A stretch of 64,000 bases of DNA from Actinocatenispora rupis (GTDB taxonomy: Bacteria; Actinomycetota; Actinomycetes; Mycobacteriales; Micromonosporaceae): contig NZ_BOMB01000033.1 in the NCBI RefSeq assembly GCF_016861975.1, positions 62,001-126,000 of the forward strand, written 5' to 3'. The notes below the pieces were generated by a model. The model was not told the DNA's origin. It worked only from the letters and a program-made list of their open reading frames with translations, and did not search any database. This document shows positions 27,425-35,548 of this stretch, in pieces (positions within the stretch are counted from its first letter, which is position 1; every line of letters begins with the position of its first letter). Position numbers and translations under genes: made by a program.

Positions 27425-28797
27425 TTCGCCCCCTCCAGGCCGGACAGCGCCTGACCGAGCGCCGCCAGGTAGCGGTGGTGTCCCACGTCGTACCGGTGCC
27501 GGCCGGAGGCGAGCATCCGGGTCTGCAGGTACCGCCGGTCGATGTCGCGCTCGGCCCGCCGGTACAGCGTGGCGGCCCGGCTCGGCGCCTCGACGCGGGC
27601 CCGCAGCAGCCGGGCGATCAGTACCGTCTGCCAGTGCACCAGCCCGAACTGTCCGGAGTCCGGATCGATCAGCCCGGCCACCGAGAGCGTCGGGTACGCC
27701 GGGTTGAGCATGTGCAGGAACAGCCGGGGCCGCTCCCCGTCGCCCCCCAGGTACTCGTCGGCGAGGAAGTCGAACCGCGGACGGTAGCCGGTGGCCATCA
27801 CGACGAGCTGCGGGTCGACGCTGCTGCCGTCGGTGAACACGACCCGGCCGGGCTGGAACTCGGCCACGTCCGGCTTCGGCGTCAGGTCGCCGTGGCCGAG
27901 GTGGTAGATGAGCTGGCTGGTGACGACCGGGTGCGCGGTGAACGGCTTGTGCTCCGGCCGGCGCAGCCCGAACCGGGCCGGGCGGCCGACGGTCAGCCGC
28001 AGCACCGTCCGGTACAACAGGCGGCGTGCCCACAGCGGCAGCCGCAGCGCGCGGGTCAGGTCGTCCAGCTGGTCCGCCGGCCGCCCCAGCAGGTACTTCG
28101 GGGTCAGCCAGTCGCCGCGCCGGGTCGAGTGCCAGGTCGTGTCGGCGCTCTGGGCGGCGGCGACGGCGATGTCGCAGCCGGAGTTGCCGCCGCCGACCAC
28201 GAGTACCCGCTTGCCGCGCAGCTGCGACGGGTCCTTGTACGCCGACGAGTGGATGATCTGCCCGCCGAAGTCCTCCTGCCCCGGGTACTCGGGCCGGTGC
28301 GGGTGCCACAGGTGGCCGTTGGCGACCACGACCGCCGCGTACCGCAGGGTGCGGGTGGGGCCGCCGCCGGTGCCACGGACGGTGACCTCCCAGCGGTCCC
28401 CGCCGGTGGCGGCGACGCTCTGCACCTCGGTGCCGAACCAGACGTGCTCGCGCAGCTCGAAGTGGTCGGCGTACCGCTCGAAGTACGCGAGGACCTGCCG
28501 GTGGTCCGGATAGTCCGGGTACGAGTCGGGCATCGGGAAGTCGGGGAACTGGGTGAACGGGCGGCTCGACACCAGGTGCAGCCCCGCGTACACCGGGCTG
28601 CGGTCGGCGCCGGCGTTCCAGGCGCCGCCGAGGCCGGTCTCCCGCTCGTAGCAGTCCACCTCGAAGCCGTGCTCGCGCAGGTTCTTGACGGCGGCCAGCC
28701 CGGACGAGCCGCCGCCGATCACACAGACGGCGTCGCCGCGGTCGTACACACCCGTCGCCGGGCCGGTCTCCTCGCCGGTGGCTGGACCGTCGGTCAC
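27421..28797 (-). CDS. Flavin-containing monooxygenase
   Basis: A 458-residue class B flavoprotein monooxygenase. It has an FAD Rossmann motif CVIGGGSSGLAAV, the FMO fingerprint FGGQIIHSSAYK (F-x-G-x3-H-x3-Y-K), an NADPH Rossmann motif VVGGGNSGCDIAV, and a late 'MATGYRPRFDFL' ATG motif. Such enzymes insert one oxygen into N, S or ketone substrates. GTG 28797 follows GAGGAGG at eight bases. It leads a two-gene unit with a serine-less hydrolase-fold protein and runs divergently from the LOR/SDH gene. Substrate unknown. Confidence 0.9.
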   Translation of the reverse strand: MTDGPATGEETGPATGVYDRGDAVCVIGGGSSGLAAVKNLREHGFEVDCYERETGLGGAWNAGADRSPVYAGLHLVSSRPFTQFPDFPMPDSYPDYPDHRQVLAYFERYADHFELREHVWFGTEVQSVAATGGDRWEVTVRGTGGGPTRTLRYAAVVVANGHLWHPHRPEYPGQEDFGGQIIHSSAYKDPSQLRGKRVLVVGGGNSGCDIAVAAAQSADTTWHSTRRGDWLTPKYLLGRPADQLDDLTRALRLPLWARRLLYRTVLRLTVGRPARFGLRRPEHKPFTAHPVVTSQLIYHLGHGDLTPKPDVAEFQPGRVVFTDGSSVDPQLVVMATGYRPRFDFLADEYLGGDGERPRLFLHMLNPAYPTLSVAGLIDPDSGQFGLVHWQTVLIARLLRARVEAPSRAATLYRRAERDIDRRYLQTRMLASGRHRYDVGHHRYLAALGQALSGLEGAK

Positions 28798-28940
28798 GCT
28801 GCCGTCCTCCTCGAAGATCGCTGTCGGTGAATACTTCCGACCATCGGCCCGGTTGTCCACCCCGGCAGTCGGCGACCGCGGCGGGCTGGCTACCTTGCAC
28901 GTGGGGGTGTACCGGCAACGGCGCTGGTCGGGAGGCTGAC

Positions 28941-30161
28941 ATGGGTGACACCGAGACGGTCGAGGTACGCGGCCACATTCTCGACTCCGGGATCCTGGCC
29001 AGGATCCTCGACGACGTCCTGGAGTACGGCGGGGACTACCGGATCGAACGGCTCGACGTGGGCCGCGAACACGAGGACGAGTCGCGGGCGTTGCTGTCCA
29101 TCGGCGCGGACGACGCCGAGCAGCTGTCCCGGATCCTGATGCGGCTCCAGACGCACGGGGCGAACGCGGTGTCCCCCGGCGAGACCGTGCTGCGCGCGGC
29201 CCCCGGCGACGGCGTGTTCCCCGACGACTTCTACTCGACGACCAACCTCGCCACCCAGGTGCGTACCGAGGGGCGTTGGGTCGCGGTGGACAACCCGGAG
29301 ATGGACTGCGGGATCGTCGTGGCGGCCGACCGGCTGTCCGCGCGGACCGTGCCGGTCTCCGACGTGCGCGCCGGTGACCTCGTGGTCTGCGGCGCCGACG
29401 GGGTGCGCGTGGTGCAGCCGCCGGCCGCCGACCGCGACGCCGACAGCTTCGGCTTCATGTCGAGTTCGGTGTCCAGCGAGAAGCCGCAGGCCCTGCTGGT
29501 ACGCCAGATCGCGGAGCAGTTGCGGGCGGTCAAGGCGCGCGGCGAGAAGGTGCTGTGGGTCGGCGGGCCGGCGCTGGTGCACACCGGCGCGGCGCCGGCG
29601 ATGGTACGGCTCGTCGAGGCCGGGTACGTGGACGTGCTGTTCGCGGGCAACGCGCTCGCCGCGCACGACATCGAGTCGGCGCTGTTCGGCACGTCGCTCG
29701 GGGTGGACCTGTCGAAGGGGCACGGCGTACCGCACGGGCACGAGCACCACATCCGCGCCATCAACAAGATCCGCGCCGCCGGCTCGATCGCGAAGGCCGT
29801 CTCCTCCGGCGTACTCACCGGCGGGATCATGCACTCGCTGGTGGCGAACGACCGGCGCTTCGTCCTCGTCGGTTCGGTACGCGACGACGGGCCGCTGCCC
29901 GACGTGTACACGGACGTGATCGACGGGCAGCGCGCGATGCGGGCCGAACTGCCCGGCGTCGGGTTCGTGATCATGGTCGCGACGATGCTGCACTCGATCG
30001 CCACCGGGAACATCCTGCCCGCGGCGATTCCGTTGGTGTGCGTGGACATCAACCCGGCGACGGTGACCAAGCTCGCCGACCGCGGGTCGGCGCAGGCGAC
30101 CGGGATCGTCACCGACATCGGCCTGTTCACCGAGCAGCTCGCCGACGAACTCTGCGGCTGA
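28941..30161 (+). CDS. LOR/SDH-type protein, putative ornithine cyclodeaminase (TIGR00300 family)
   Basis: A 406-residue protein matching the LOR/SDH conserved family. An N-terminal domain (VEVRGHILDSGILARILDDV) is followed by 'FYSTTNLATQVR' and a central small-domain segment. A C-terminal Rossmann-like part has 'LWVGGPALVHTGAAPAMVRL', 'GNALAAHDIESALFGTSLG', 'GHEHHIRAINKIRA' and 'VCVDINPATVTKLADRG'. A methanogen homologue converts ornithine to proline. Cyanobacterial AgrE carries this region fused to an arginine dihydrolase domain, which is absent here. GGGAGG at 28930-28935 sets the start. Activity is inferred from the family only. Confidence 0.82.
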   Translation: MGDTETVEVRGHILDSGILARILDDVLEYGGDYRIERLDVGREHEDESRALLSIGADDAEQLSRILMRLQTHGANAVSPGETVLRAAPGDGVFPDDFYSTTNLATQVRTEGRWVAVDNPEMDCGIVVAADRLSARTVPVSDVRAGDLVVCGADGVRVVQPPAADRDADSFGFMSSSVSSEKPQALLVRQIAEQLRAVKARGEKVLWVGGPALVHTGAAPAMVRLVEAGYVDVLFAGNALAAHDIESALFGTSLGVDLSKGHGVPHGHEHHIRAINKIRAAGSIAKAVSSGVLTGGIMHSLVANDRRFVLVGSVRDDGPLPDVYTDVIDGQRAMRAELPGVGFVIMVATMLHSIATGNILPAAIPLVCVDINPATVTKLADRGSAQATGIVTDIGLFTEQLADELCG

Positions 30162-30395
30162 CCCGGGTTCTCCCGGCGCAGTCGGCCCGGCGGTCGTTGC
30201 GGCGTTTCGCCCCGGTACCGGGCGGGTCCGGCGCGGGACGCCCGTACGTTCCGACGGTGCCCGCGGGTACGGCGTGGCGCACGGCACGGTCACGACGCGC
30301 CGGGAAACCGTTCGGTCCGGGTTGGTTCCCGGGTAACCTCACCGTCGGTGACCCGTGGGTCGACGGGTACATCGTGGTCGTCGGAGGTGGTCGCG

Positions 30396-30671
30396 ATGCC
30401 GGTGGCACCGGCTTCGTCGGGGCGCGCAGCGGGCGCCCGGGTTGACCGGGGATACGAGCTGTTCCGGCTCTGGTGCGAGCTGACCGGGCGGGTGCCGCGG
30501 TCCGTACCGGTCGACGAGGTGGCGGCGTTCCTGGGGCGGCCGGAGGTGCGGACCCTGTCGCGGGTGCCGGACGAGGTGTTGCGTGACGCCGCGGGTGCGG
30601 CACGGCGCGGGCCGGCGCTGCCGCTGGAACGGTGGTTGGCCGCCGTGCGGATCGTTCGGCCACACGCCTGA
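30396..30671 (+). CDS. Small hypothetical protein
   Basis: A 91-residue basic, helical protein (RGYELFRLWCELTGRVP, then DEVAAFLGRPEVRTLSRVPDE and LERWLAAVRIVRP). ATG 30396 is preceded by GGAGGTGG at 30383-30390, which supports it as real; an in-frame ATG at 30348 lacks such a site. Codon use follows the genome's pattern. No family recognised. It lies 234 bases after the LOR/SDH gene and directly before a hairpin-rich gene-free island. Confidence 0.5.
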   Translation: MPVAPASSGRAAGARVDRGYELFRLWCELTGRVPRSVPVDEVAAFLGRPEVRTLSRVPDEVLRDAAGAARRGPALPLERWLAAVRIVRPHA

Positions 30672-30832
30672 TTTGTTGTACGCCAGCGTGCCTGTGCGGC
30701 TCGCCGGCGTACTGGTGTGACTCCAGCGGAAGCGCGTTCGCTGGCGTCTTGTGTGACTCCAGTCGCCGGGTGTTGCTCGCTCTCGTGCTGGTCTTTCCCC
30801 GGTGTTCGCCGCCCCTGCCGGGGCTTGGGGGT

Positions 30833-30859
30833 GCGAGAGAGGACGCTGTCCTCTCTCGC
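30833..30859. terminator. 12-bp perfect hairpin, three-base loop
   Basis: GCGAGAGAGGAC (30833-30844), loop GCT, GTCCTCTCTCGC (30848-30859). It is perfectly palindromic apart from the loop, so it would form on both strands. It lies ten bases before a second strong hairpin. Whether it terminates transcription is not shown. Confidence 0.5.
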
Positions 30860-30868
30860 GCTCTCTCC

Positions 30869-30897
30869 TTCCAAAGGGGGCGAAGCCCCCTTTGGAA
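30869..30897. terminator. 13-bp perfect hairpin, GAA loop
   Basis: TTCCAAAGGGGGC (30869-30881), loop GAA, GCCCCCTTTGGAA (30885-30897). The most stable-looking simple hairpin in the window. It sits in tandem with the 30833-30859 hairpin. A terminator or structured RNA element are both possible. Confidence 0.5.
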
Positions 30898-31180
30898 ACC
30901 CCCTGAAGTAGGCAGATGCTTTCGCGTTCGCCTCTCGACACCGACCCAAGTCCTTGTGCGTCAACCGGAGTTGGCTTCATTCACCGGCGTGCTGCTACCC
31001 CGAGAAGTAGGCGATTACTTGCCCAGCCCCGGTCACCGGTGTTCGCGGGTGATGCTCGTTGCCCCGCCCTCCCGCTACCGGCGTGATGGTGGCGCCCTTC
31101 GGCGCCTGCGGCGCCTGCGGCGCCTCGGGCGCCCGGGCGGCTCGGGCGGCTGGGCGACGTCGGTGCTTGGCGGCGGTGGG

Positions 31181-31738
31181 TCAGTCGGTGGTGTGGTTGG
31201 GGAGCGGGGGTGGGGTGGGGAGGGTGAAGCCGTGGAAGGTGCCTTGGCCGGCGAGGGTGGCGAAGCGGCCGGTGCCGGCGAGGAGTTCGAAGTCGCCGCG
31301 GACGACCGTACGGGCCGGGTCGTGGGTCACGAGGTCGGCGGCGGGGACGGCGAGTCCGCCGGGGCGTACCGGATGGTCGTCGGCGGGGAGGGCGAGGCGG
31401 CCGGCGGGCAGGGCGCGGGGGCCGGGCTGCTGCGGCGGTGTGGTGGCGCTGCCGGTGAAGCGGTAGCGGATGGTGCCGTGGGGGAAGCGGAGTTCCCAGG
31501 TGCCGCGGAACCTGCCGGCGGACGGGTCCGGGGTGAAGTCGAGGACGTGCGCGGTGCCGAAGCCGACGACGGGGCCGCGCGCGGTGGCGCGGATGGTCTC
31601 GGTGGAGACCCCCGGCGTACGGACGAAGGTGATGGTCTGGTTGGCGCGTTTCGGCCGGTGTGCCGCGGCGGCGGGAGTACTGACGGCGAGGGTGAGGCCG
31701 GCGGCTGCCATCAGCACCGGGCCCCAGCGGCGGATCAT
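31181..31738 (-). CDS. Secreted allene-oxide-cyclase-like barrel protein
   Basis: A 185-residue exported protein. The signal peptide (residues 1-26) ends AAAA-H. The mature part is rich in beta strands: 'ANQTITFVRTPG', 'GFGTAHVLDFTPDP', 'FRGTWELRFPHGTIRYRF', and a final 'GDFELLAGTGRFATLAGQGTFHG'. The GtG-rF-tl-GqGtf pattern is typical of bacterial dirigent/allene-oxide-cyclase-like barrels. Function unknown. ATG 31738 has GGAGG five bases upstream. Confidence 0.72.
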   Translation of the reverse strand: MIRRWGPVLMAAAGLTLAVSTPAAAAHRPKRANQTITFVRTPGVSTETIRATARGPVVGFGTAHVLDFTPDPSAGRFRGTWELRFPHGTIRYRFTGSATTPPQQPGPRALPAGRLALPADDHPVRPGGLAVPAADLVTHDPARTVVRGDFELLAGTGRFATLAGQGTFHGFTLPTPPPLPNHTTD

Positions 31739-31908
31739 CCGTTCCTCCAGACCGGGGGTGGCGTCGTCAACGTGATCAACTGTGACACGCCCGCCTGCGA
31801 GCCGACCGGGGTTCGGGCTGTGTCGTTGCTGTGAGAGTTCTCGCCCGCTGGTACGGCCGATTGAAGCGACGGTGGCGAGCGGCTAACGTCGCAGGGACAA
31901 GTACATCG

Positions 31909-32003
<95 letters not shown>

Positions 32004-32025
32004 GGTTGGATCTCACGCAGTTCGG

Positions 32026-32052
32026 CGCACCGGTGGGTCTTCCGCCGGTGCG
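32026..32052 (+). promoter_or_regulatory. Hairpin in the riboswitch expression platform
   Basis: CGCACCGG (32026-32033) pairs with CCGGTGCG (32045-32052). It lies between the aptamer and the ykoE ribosome-binding site GGGAGG (32105-32110). GGCTCCTCCTGG (32082-32093) could also pair with that site as a sequestrator. Which of these switches expression is inference. Confidence 0.4.
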
Positions 32053-32116
32053 TCGCCGTGTCCGGCATGCCCGGGCCCGGGTGGCTCCTCCTGGTTCACG
32101 GACTGGGAGGTAGGCG

Positions 32117-32704
32117 ATGGGTACGACAGGCAGCAACAGATGGCGCACGATCGACATCGTGGTGGCATCGGTGATCGGTGTCGCGTTCGGTGTGGTGTTC
32201 TGGATCTGGGACCTGGTGTGGGGCGGTTTCGGCACCGCGTTCGACTTCTTCAAGCCGGCCGGCGGCCTGATCATCGGCGTGTGGATGCTGGCGGCCGTGG
32301 TCGGCGGGCTGGTGATCCGCAAGCCGGGCGCCGCGGTGTACACGGAGTTCGTGGCGGCGCTGGTGTCGACGCTGATCGGCAACCAGTGGGGCCTGGTCAC
32401 CGTACTGGAGGGCGTGGTCGAGGCGCTCGGCGGCGAGCTCGCGTTCGCGCTGTTCGCGTACCGGAACTTCAAGCTGCCGGTGGCGCTGCTGTCCGGCGCG
32501 CTGGCCGCGGTGTTCGCGACGGTGTGGGAGTGGTTCTTCTACTACCCGACCTGGGCCTGGGGCTGGAAGTTCGCGTACACCGGGTTCGGCGCGGTGGGCG
32601 GCGGCGTGGTTGCCGGGCTCGGCGGCTGGGCGCTGGTGCGGGCGATGGCCCGGACGGGTGTGCTGGACCGGTTCGGCGCCGGCCGGGAGCGGGCAACGGT
32701 GTGA
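32117..32704 (+). CDS. ykoE: Thiamin-precursor ECF transporter, substrate-binding (S) component YkoE
   Basis: A 195-residue membrane protein with five or six helices. It opens 'WRTIDIVVASVIGVAFGVVF' and continues 'GLIIGVWMLAAVVGGLVIRKPGAA', then 'EFVAALVSTLIGNQWG' and 'WEWFFYYPTWAW'. These are YkoE signatures (part quoted). The protein captures hydroxymethylpyrimidine or thiamin at the cell surface. It follows a TPP riboswitch and overlaps the ATPase gene by four bases (GTGA). ATG 32117 follows GGGAGG. Confidence 0.93.
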   Translation: MGTTGSNRWRTIDIVVASVIGVAFGVVFWIWDLVWGGFGTAFDFFKPAGGLIIGVWMLAAVVGGLVIRKPGAAVYTEFVAALVSTLIGNQWGLVTVLEGVVEALGGELAFALFAYRNFKLPVALLSGALAAVFATVWEWFFYYPTWAWGWKFAYTGFGAVGGGVVAGLGGWALVRAMARTGVLDRFGAGRERATV

Positions 32705-34158
32705 CGACCCTGGCGGTACGCGGGTTCTCGTGGCGGCACGCCGGCCGTACCGCGTGGGCGGTGCGCGACGTGGACCTGCACGTCGAGGCCGGCGAGCGGG
32801 TGTTGCTGCTGGGGCCGTCCGGCGCCGGCAAGTCGACGCTGCTCGCCGGCATCGCCGGGCTGCTGCCGGCGGACACCGGCGAGCGGACCGGCGAGATCCT
32901 GCTCGACGGCGCTCCCCCGGCCGGCACGCGCCGGCCCGGGTTCCTGTTCCAGGATCCGGAGACGCAGCTGGTCATGGCCCGGTGCGGCGACGACGTGGCG
33001 TTCGGGCTGGAGAACCACGGCACGCCGGTGGACCGGATCTGGCCGCGGGTCACGGAAACCCTTGCCACGGTGGGGTTTCCGCACCCGCTGGACCGGTCGA
33101 CCGACGCGCTGTCCGGCGGCGAGCAGCAACGCCTGGCCCTCGCCGGGGTACTCGCGCCAAACCCCGGGCTGCTGCTCCTCGACGAGCCGACGGCGAACCT
33201 GGACCCGGCCGGGGCCGCACTCGTACGGGCGGCGATCGGTCGGGTACTCGCCGACGGGCGTACCGGGATGATCCTGGTGGAGCACCGGGTCGCGGAGGCG
33301 CTGCCGCTGGTCGACCGGGTGGTCGTACTGGCGGCGGGCGGCGGGATCGAGGTCGACGGGCCGCCCGAGAAGGTGTTCGCCGAGCACGGGGATTCCCTTG
33401 CCGCGCAAGGGGTCTGGGTGCCGGGGCACGGTCCGGCGCCGCGCACCGCCCGGCGTACCGGCGGGGATCCGTTGGTGTCCGCCGTCGGGCTCGGCTACCG
33501 CCATCCGGGCGCGCCGACGCCCGCACTGTCCGATGTGGACCTCACCGTCGCCGCCGGCGAGGCCCTGGCCGTACTGGGGCACAACGGTTCCGGCAAGTCG
33601 ACGCTGGCGCTGCTGCTCGGCGGGTTGCTGGCGCCGGGCGTGGGAAGTGTGGTGGCGCACGACGCGCTGTCGCCGCCGGCGAAACCGCCGCACCGGTGGC
33701 GCGCGGCGGCGCTGACGTCCCGGATCGGTTCGGTGTTCCAGAACCCGGAGCACCAGTTCGTGACCGGCCGGGTCCGCGACGAGCTGGCGCTCGGGCCGCG
33801 CCGCGTCGGCCGTACCGCGGCGGAGGTGGACGCGGTGGTCACCGAACTGCTGGAACGGTTGCGGTTGACGCATCTCGCCGGCGCGAACCCGTACACGCTG
33901 TCGGGTGGGGAGCAGCGGCGGCTGTCGGTGGCGACCGCGCTGGCGACCGCGCCGTCCCTGCTCGTACTCGACGAGCCGACGTTCGGGCAGGACCTGCGTA
34001 CCTGGCGGGAGACGGTGGCGCTGCTGGGCGGGCTGGCCGACGACGGCCGCGGGCTGGCGGTGGTGACGCACGACGAGGACCTGGTCGCCGCGCTGGCCGA
34101 CCGTACCGTGACACTCCACAAAGGACGGTCGTACGACGAGGGGCGGTGCGGGCGATGA
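32701..34158 (+). CDS. ykoD: Thiamin-precursor ECF transporter, double ATPase YkoD
   Basis: A 485-residue protein with two complete ABC ATPase domains. The first has Walker A GPSGAGKST, signature LSGGEQQRL and Walker B 'LLLLDEPTANLDP'. The second has GHNGSGKST, LSGGEQRRL and 'LLVLDEPTFGQD'. It powers the ECF transporter formed with YkoE and YkoC. It starts at GTG 32701 inside the ykoE stop, and its own stop overlaps ykoC (ATGA), so the three are translationally coupled. Confidence 0.93.
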   Translation: MTTLAVRGFSWRHAGRTAWAVRDVDLHVEAGERVLLLGPSGAGKSTLLAGIAGLLPADTGERTGEILLDGAPPAGTRRPGFLFQDPETQLVMARCGDDVAFGLENHGTPVDRIWPRVTETLATVGFPHPLDRSTDALSGGEQQRLALAGVLAPNPGLLLLDEPTANLDPAGAALVRAAIGRVLADGRTGMILVEHRVAEALPLVDRVVVLAAGGGIEVDGPPEKVFAEHGDSLAAQGVWVPGHGPAPRTARRTGGDPLVSAVGLGYRHPGAPTPALSDVDLTVAAGEALAVLGHNGSGKSTLALLLGGLLAPGVGSVVAHDALSPPAKPPHRWRAAALTSRIGSVFQNPEHQFVTGRVRDELALGPRRVGRTAAEVDAVVTELLERLRLTHLAGANPYTLSGGEQRRLSVATALATAPSLLVLDEPTFGQDLRTWRETVALLGGLADDGRGLAVVTHDEDLVAALADRTVTLHKGRSYDEGRCGR

Positions 34159-34958
34159 GGTTCGCCGCGCCGGTCGCCGCCGCCGGCACACCCGTCACCC
34201 GGCTCAACCCGGTGACGAAGCTGGCCGCCGTCCTCGTCCTGTCCCTCGCCGTACTCGCGACCGTCGACCCGGTCACCCCGGCCGTCGCGATCGCCGGCAC
34301 GCTCGCCGTCCTGCCGTTCGCCGGGCTGCGGCCGGGTCCGCTGCTGCGCCGGCTCTGGCCGCTGCTGCTGGGCGCGGCGACCGTCGGCGTGGTCAACGTG
34401 CTGTTCGCCGGCGAGGCCACCGGCACCCTGTACGTCCACAGTGGACCGTTCCGGCTCTCCTCGGGCAGCCTGGCCGCCGGCGCCGCGCTCGCCCTCCGGG
34501 TACTCGCGATCGCGCTGCCCGGGCTCGTCGCGTTCGCCACCACCGACCCCACCGACCTCGCCGACTGCCTCGTCCGCCAGGTACGCGTTCCGGCCCGGTT
34601 CGCGCTCGGCGCGCTCGCCGCGTACCGGTTGATGCCGTTGCTGGCGGACGAGTGGGAGCTGCTCGGGCTGGCCCGGCGGGCCCGCGGCGTCGACGCCGGC
34701 CGCAGCCCGGTGGCGCGCGGGCGGCTGTTCGCCACGACGCTGTTCGCGCTGCTCGTCGGCGCGGTACGGCGCGGCGGCCGGCTCGCCACCGCGATGGACG
34801 CGCGCGGCTTCGACGCCAGCACGCCCCGCACGTACGCCCGGACCCATCCGGTACGCCGGGTGGACCTGCTGGTGTTCGCGGGCGGCGTCGCGCTCGCCGC
34901 GCTGTCCCTCGGTGTCAGCGTCGCGGTCGGCGCGTTCCGCCCGCTCGTCGGCGGCTGA
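34155..34958 (+). CDS. ykoC: Thiamin-precursor ECF transporter, transmembrane (T) component YkoC
   Basis: A 267-residue EcfT-type protein. It begins 'TRLNPVTKLAAVLVLSLAV', a typical CbiQ/EcfT opening, has four to five helices, and carries the conserved Ala-Arg-Gly coupling motifs 'LARRARGVD' and 'AMDARGFDA'. These contact the ATPases in ECF transporters. Last gene of the riboswitch-controlled unit. Confidence 0.92.
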   Translation: MRFAAPVAAAGTPVTRLNPVTKLAAVLVLSLAVLATVDPVTPAVAIAGTLAVLPFAGLRPGPLLRRLWPLLLGAATVGVVNVLFAGEATGTLYVHSGPFRLSSGSLAAGAALALRVLAIALPGLVAFATTDPTDLADCLVRQVRVPARFALGALAAYRLMPLLADEWELLGLARRARGVDAGRSPVARGRLFATTLFALLVGAVRRGGRLATAMDARGFDASTPRTYARTHPVRRVDLLVFAGGVALAALSLGVSVAVGAFRPLVGG

Positions 34959-35086
34959 CACCCGCGCGGGTGTCGCGTCGAGCGACCGCGTACGGCCGGT
35001 CGGTAGCGGTACGGCGGCGGTGGCCGTGGCGTTGGCGGCCGGGACTATTGTGCGGGCGCGCCCCTCGATCCCCCCGGGAGTCCGTG

Positions 35087-35548
35087 ATGCGAAGCCTGTC
35101 CCGTCTGGCCTTTCCGCTGGCCGCCGCGTCCGTCGCGGTGGTCCTGACCGGCTGCGGCGTCGCCGGCCGGGCACTCGGCGGCCACGACGACACCAGCGAC
35201 GAGCCGAGCCCGACCCCGTCGCCGGCGTACACGTACAACTCGGACGCCACCGGTGAGGTCGTCGGCACCAACTGCCGGTACGACGCGAACGCCCAGCAGT
35301 TCCGGTACGACCTCTCGATCCAGAACGCGTCGCCGGACCACTCCTTCAAGTACTCGGTCCGGGTGGACTTCAGCGGTGGGGACAGCGAGTGGTCCGACGA
35401 CTCGTTCGGCTCGCAGTACCAGGAGGTGACGGTGGCCCCGGCGAAGGACCGGAAGCTCACCGTCACCCAGGGGTACGCGCTGCCGACCGACCGCAAGTCG
35501 TACTACGGCTGCCAGGTCGCCAGCGCCACCAAGTCGCTCGCGGACTGA
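35087..35548 (+). CDS. Small lipoprotein
   Basis: A 153-residue lipoprotein. A short signal peptide ends at lipobox LTGC (Cys21). A Ser/Pro/Thr linker follows, then a beta-rich domain with strands 'GTNCRYDANAQQFRYDLSI', 'FKYSVRVDFSGGDSEW' and 'KLTVTQGYALPTDRKSYYGC'. Two cysteines in the mature part may pair. The layout resembles secreted Ig-like or FxLYD domains. No specific function recognised. GGGAG at 35075-35079 supports ATG 35087. Its TGA directly abuts the stop of the convergent next gene. Confidence 0.7.
   Translation: MRSLSRLAFPLAAASVAVVLTGCGVAGRALGGHDDTSDEPSPTPSPAYTYNSDATGEVVGTNCRYDANAQQFRYDLSIQNASPDHSFKYSVRVDFSGGDSEWSDDSFGSQYQEVTVAPAKDRKLTVTQGYALPTDRKSYYGCQVASATKSLAD

Larger units (their letters stand above)
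30672..31180. other. Gene-free island rich in hairpins and short repeats
   Basis: No reading frame here looks coding. The region holds ACGCCAGCG (30680-30688) with its inverted copy CGCTGGCGT (30740-30748), a 12-bp direct repeat GTGTGACTCCAG (30715-30726 and 30751-30762), two very strong short-loop hairpins (listed separately), two GAAGTAGGC-type repeats near 30904 and 31001, and a GGCGCC(TGC) tandem stretch at about 31090-31130. It is less G+C-rich than the genes around it. It could be a structured RNA or the remains of a mobile element. Confidence 0.5.

Noticed and set aside
31090-31150. GGCGCC-rich tandem stretch as a functional repeat
   Set aside because: Low-complexity G+C run of short imperfect units; no further structure.
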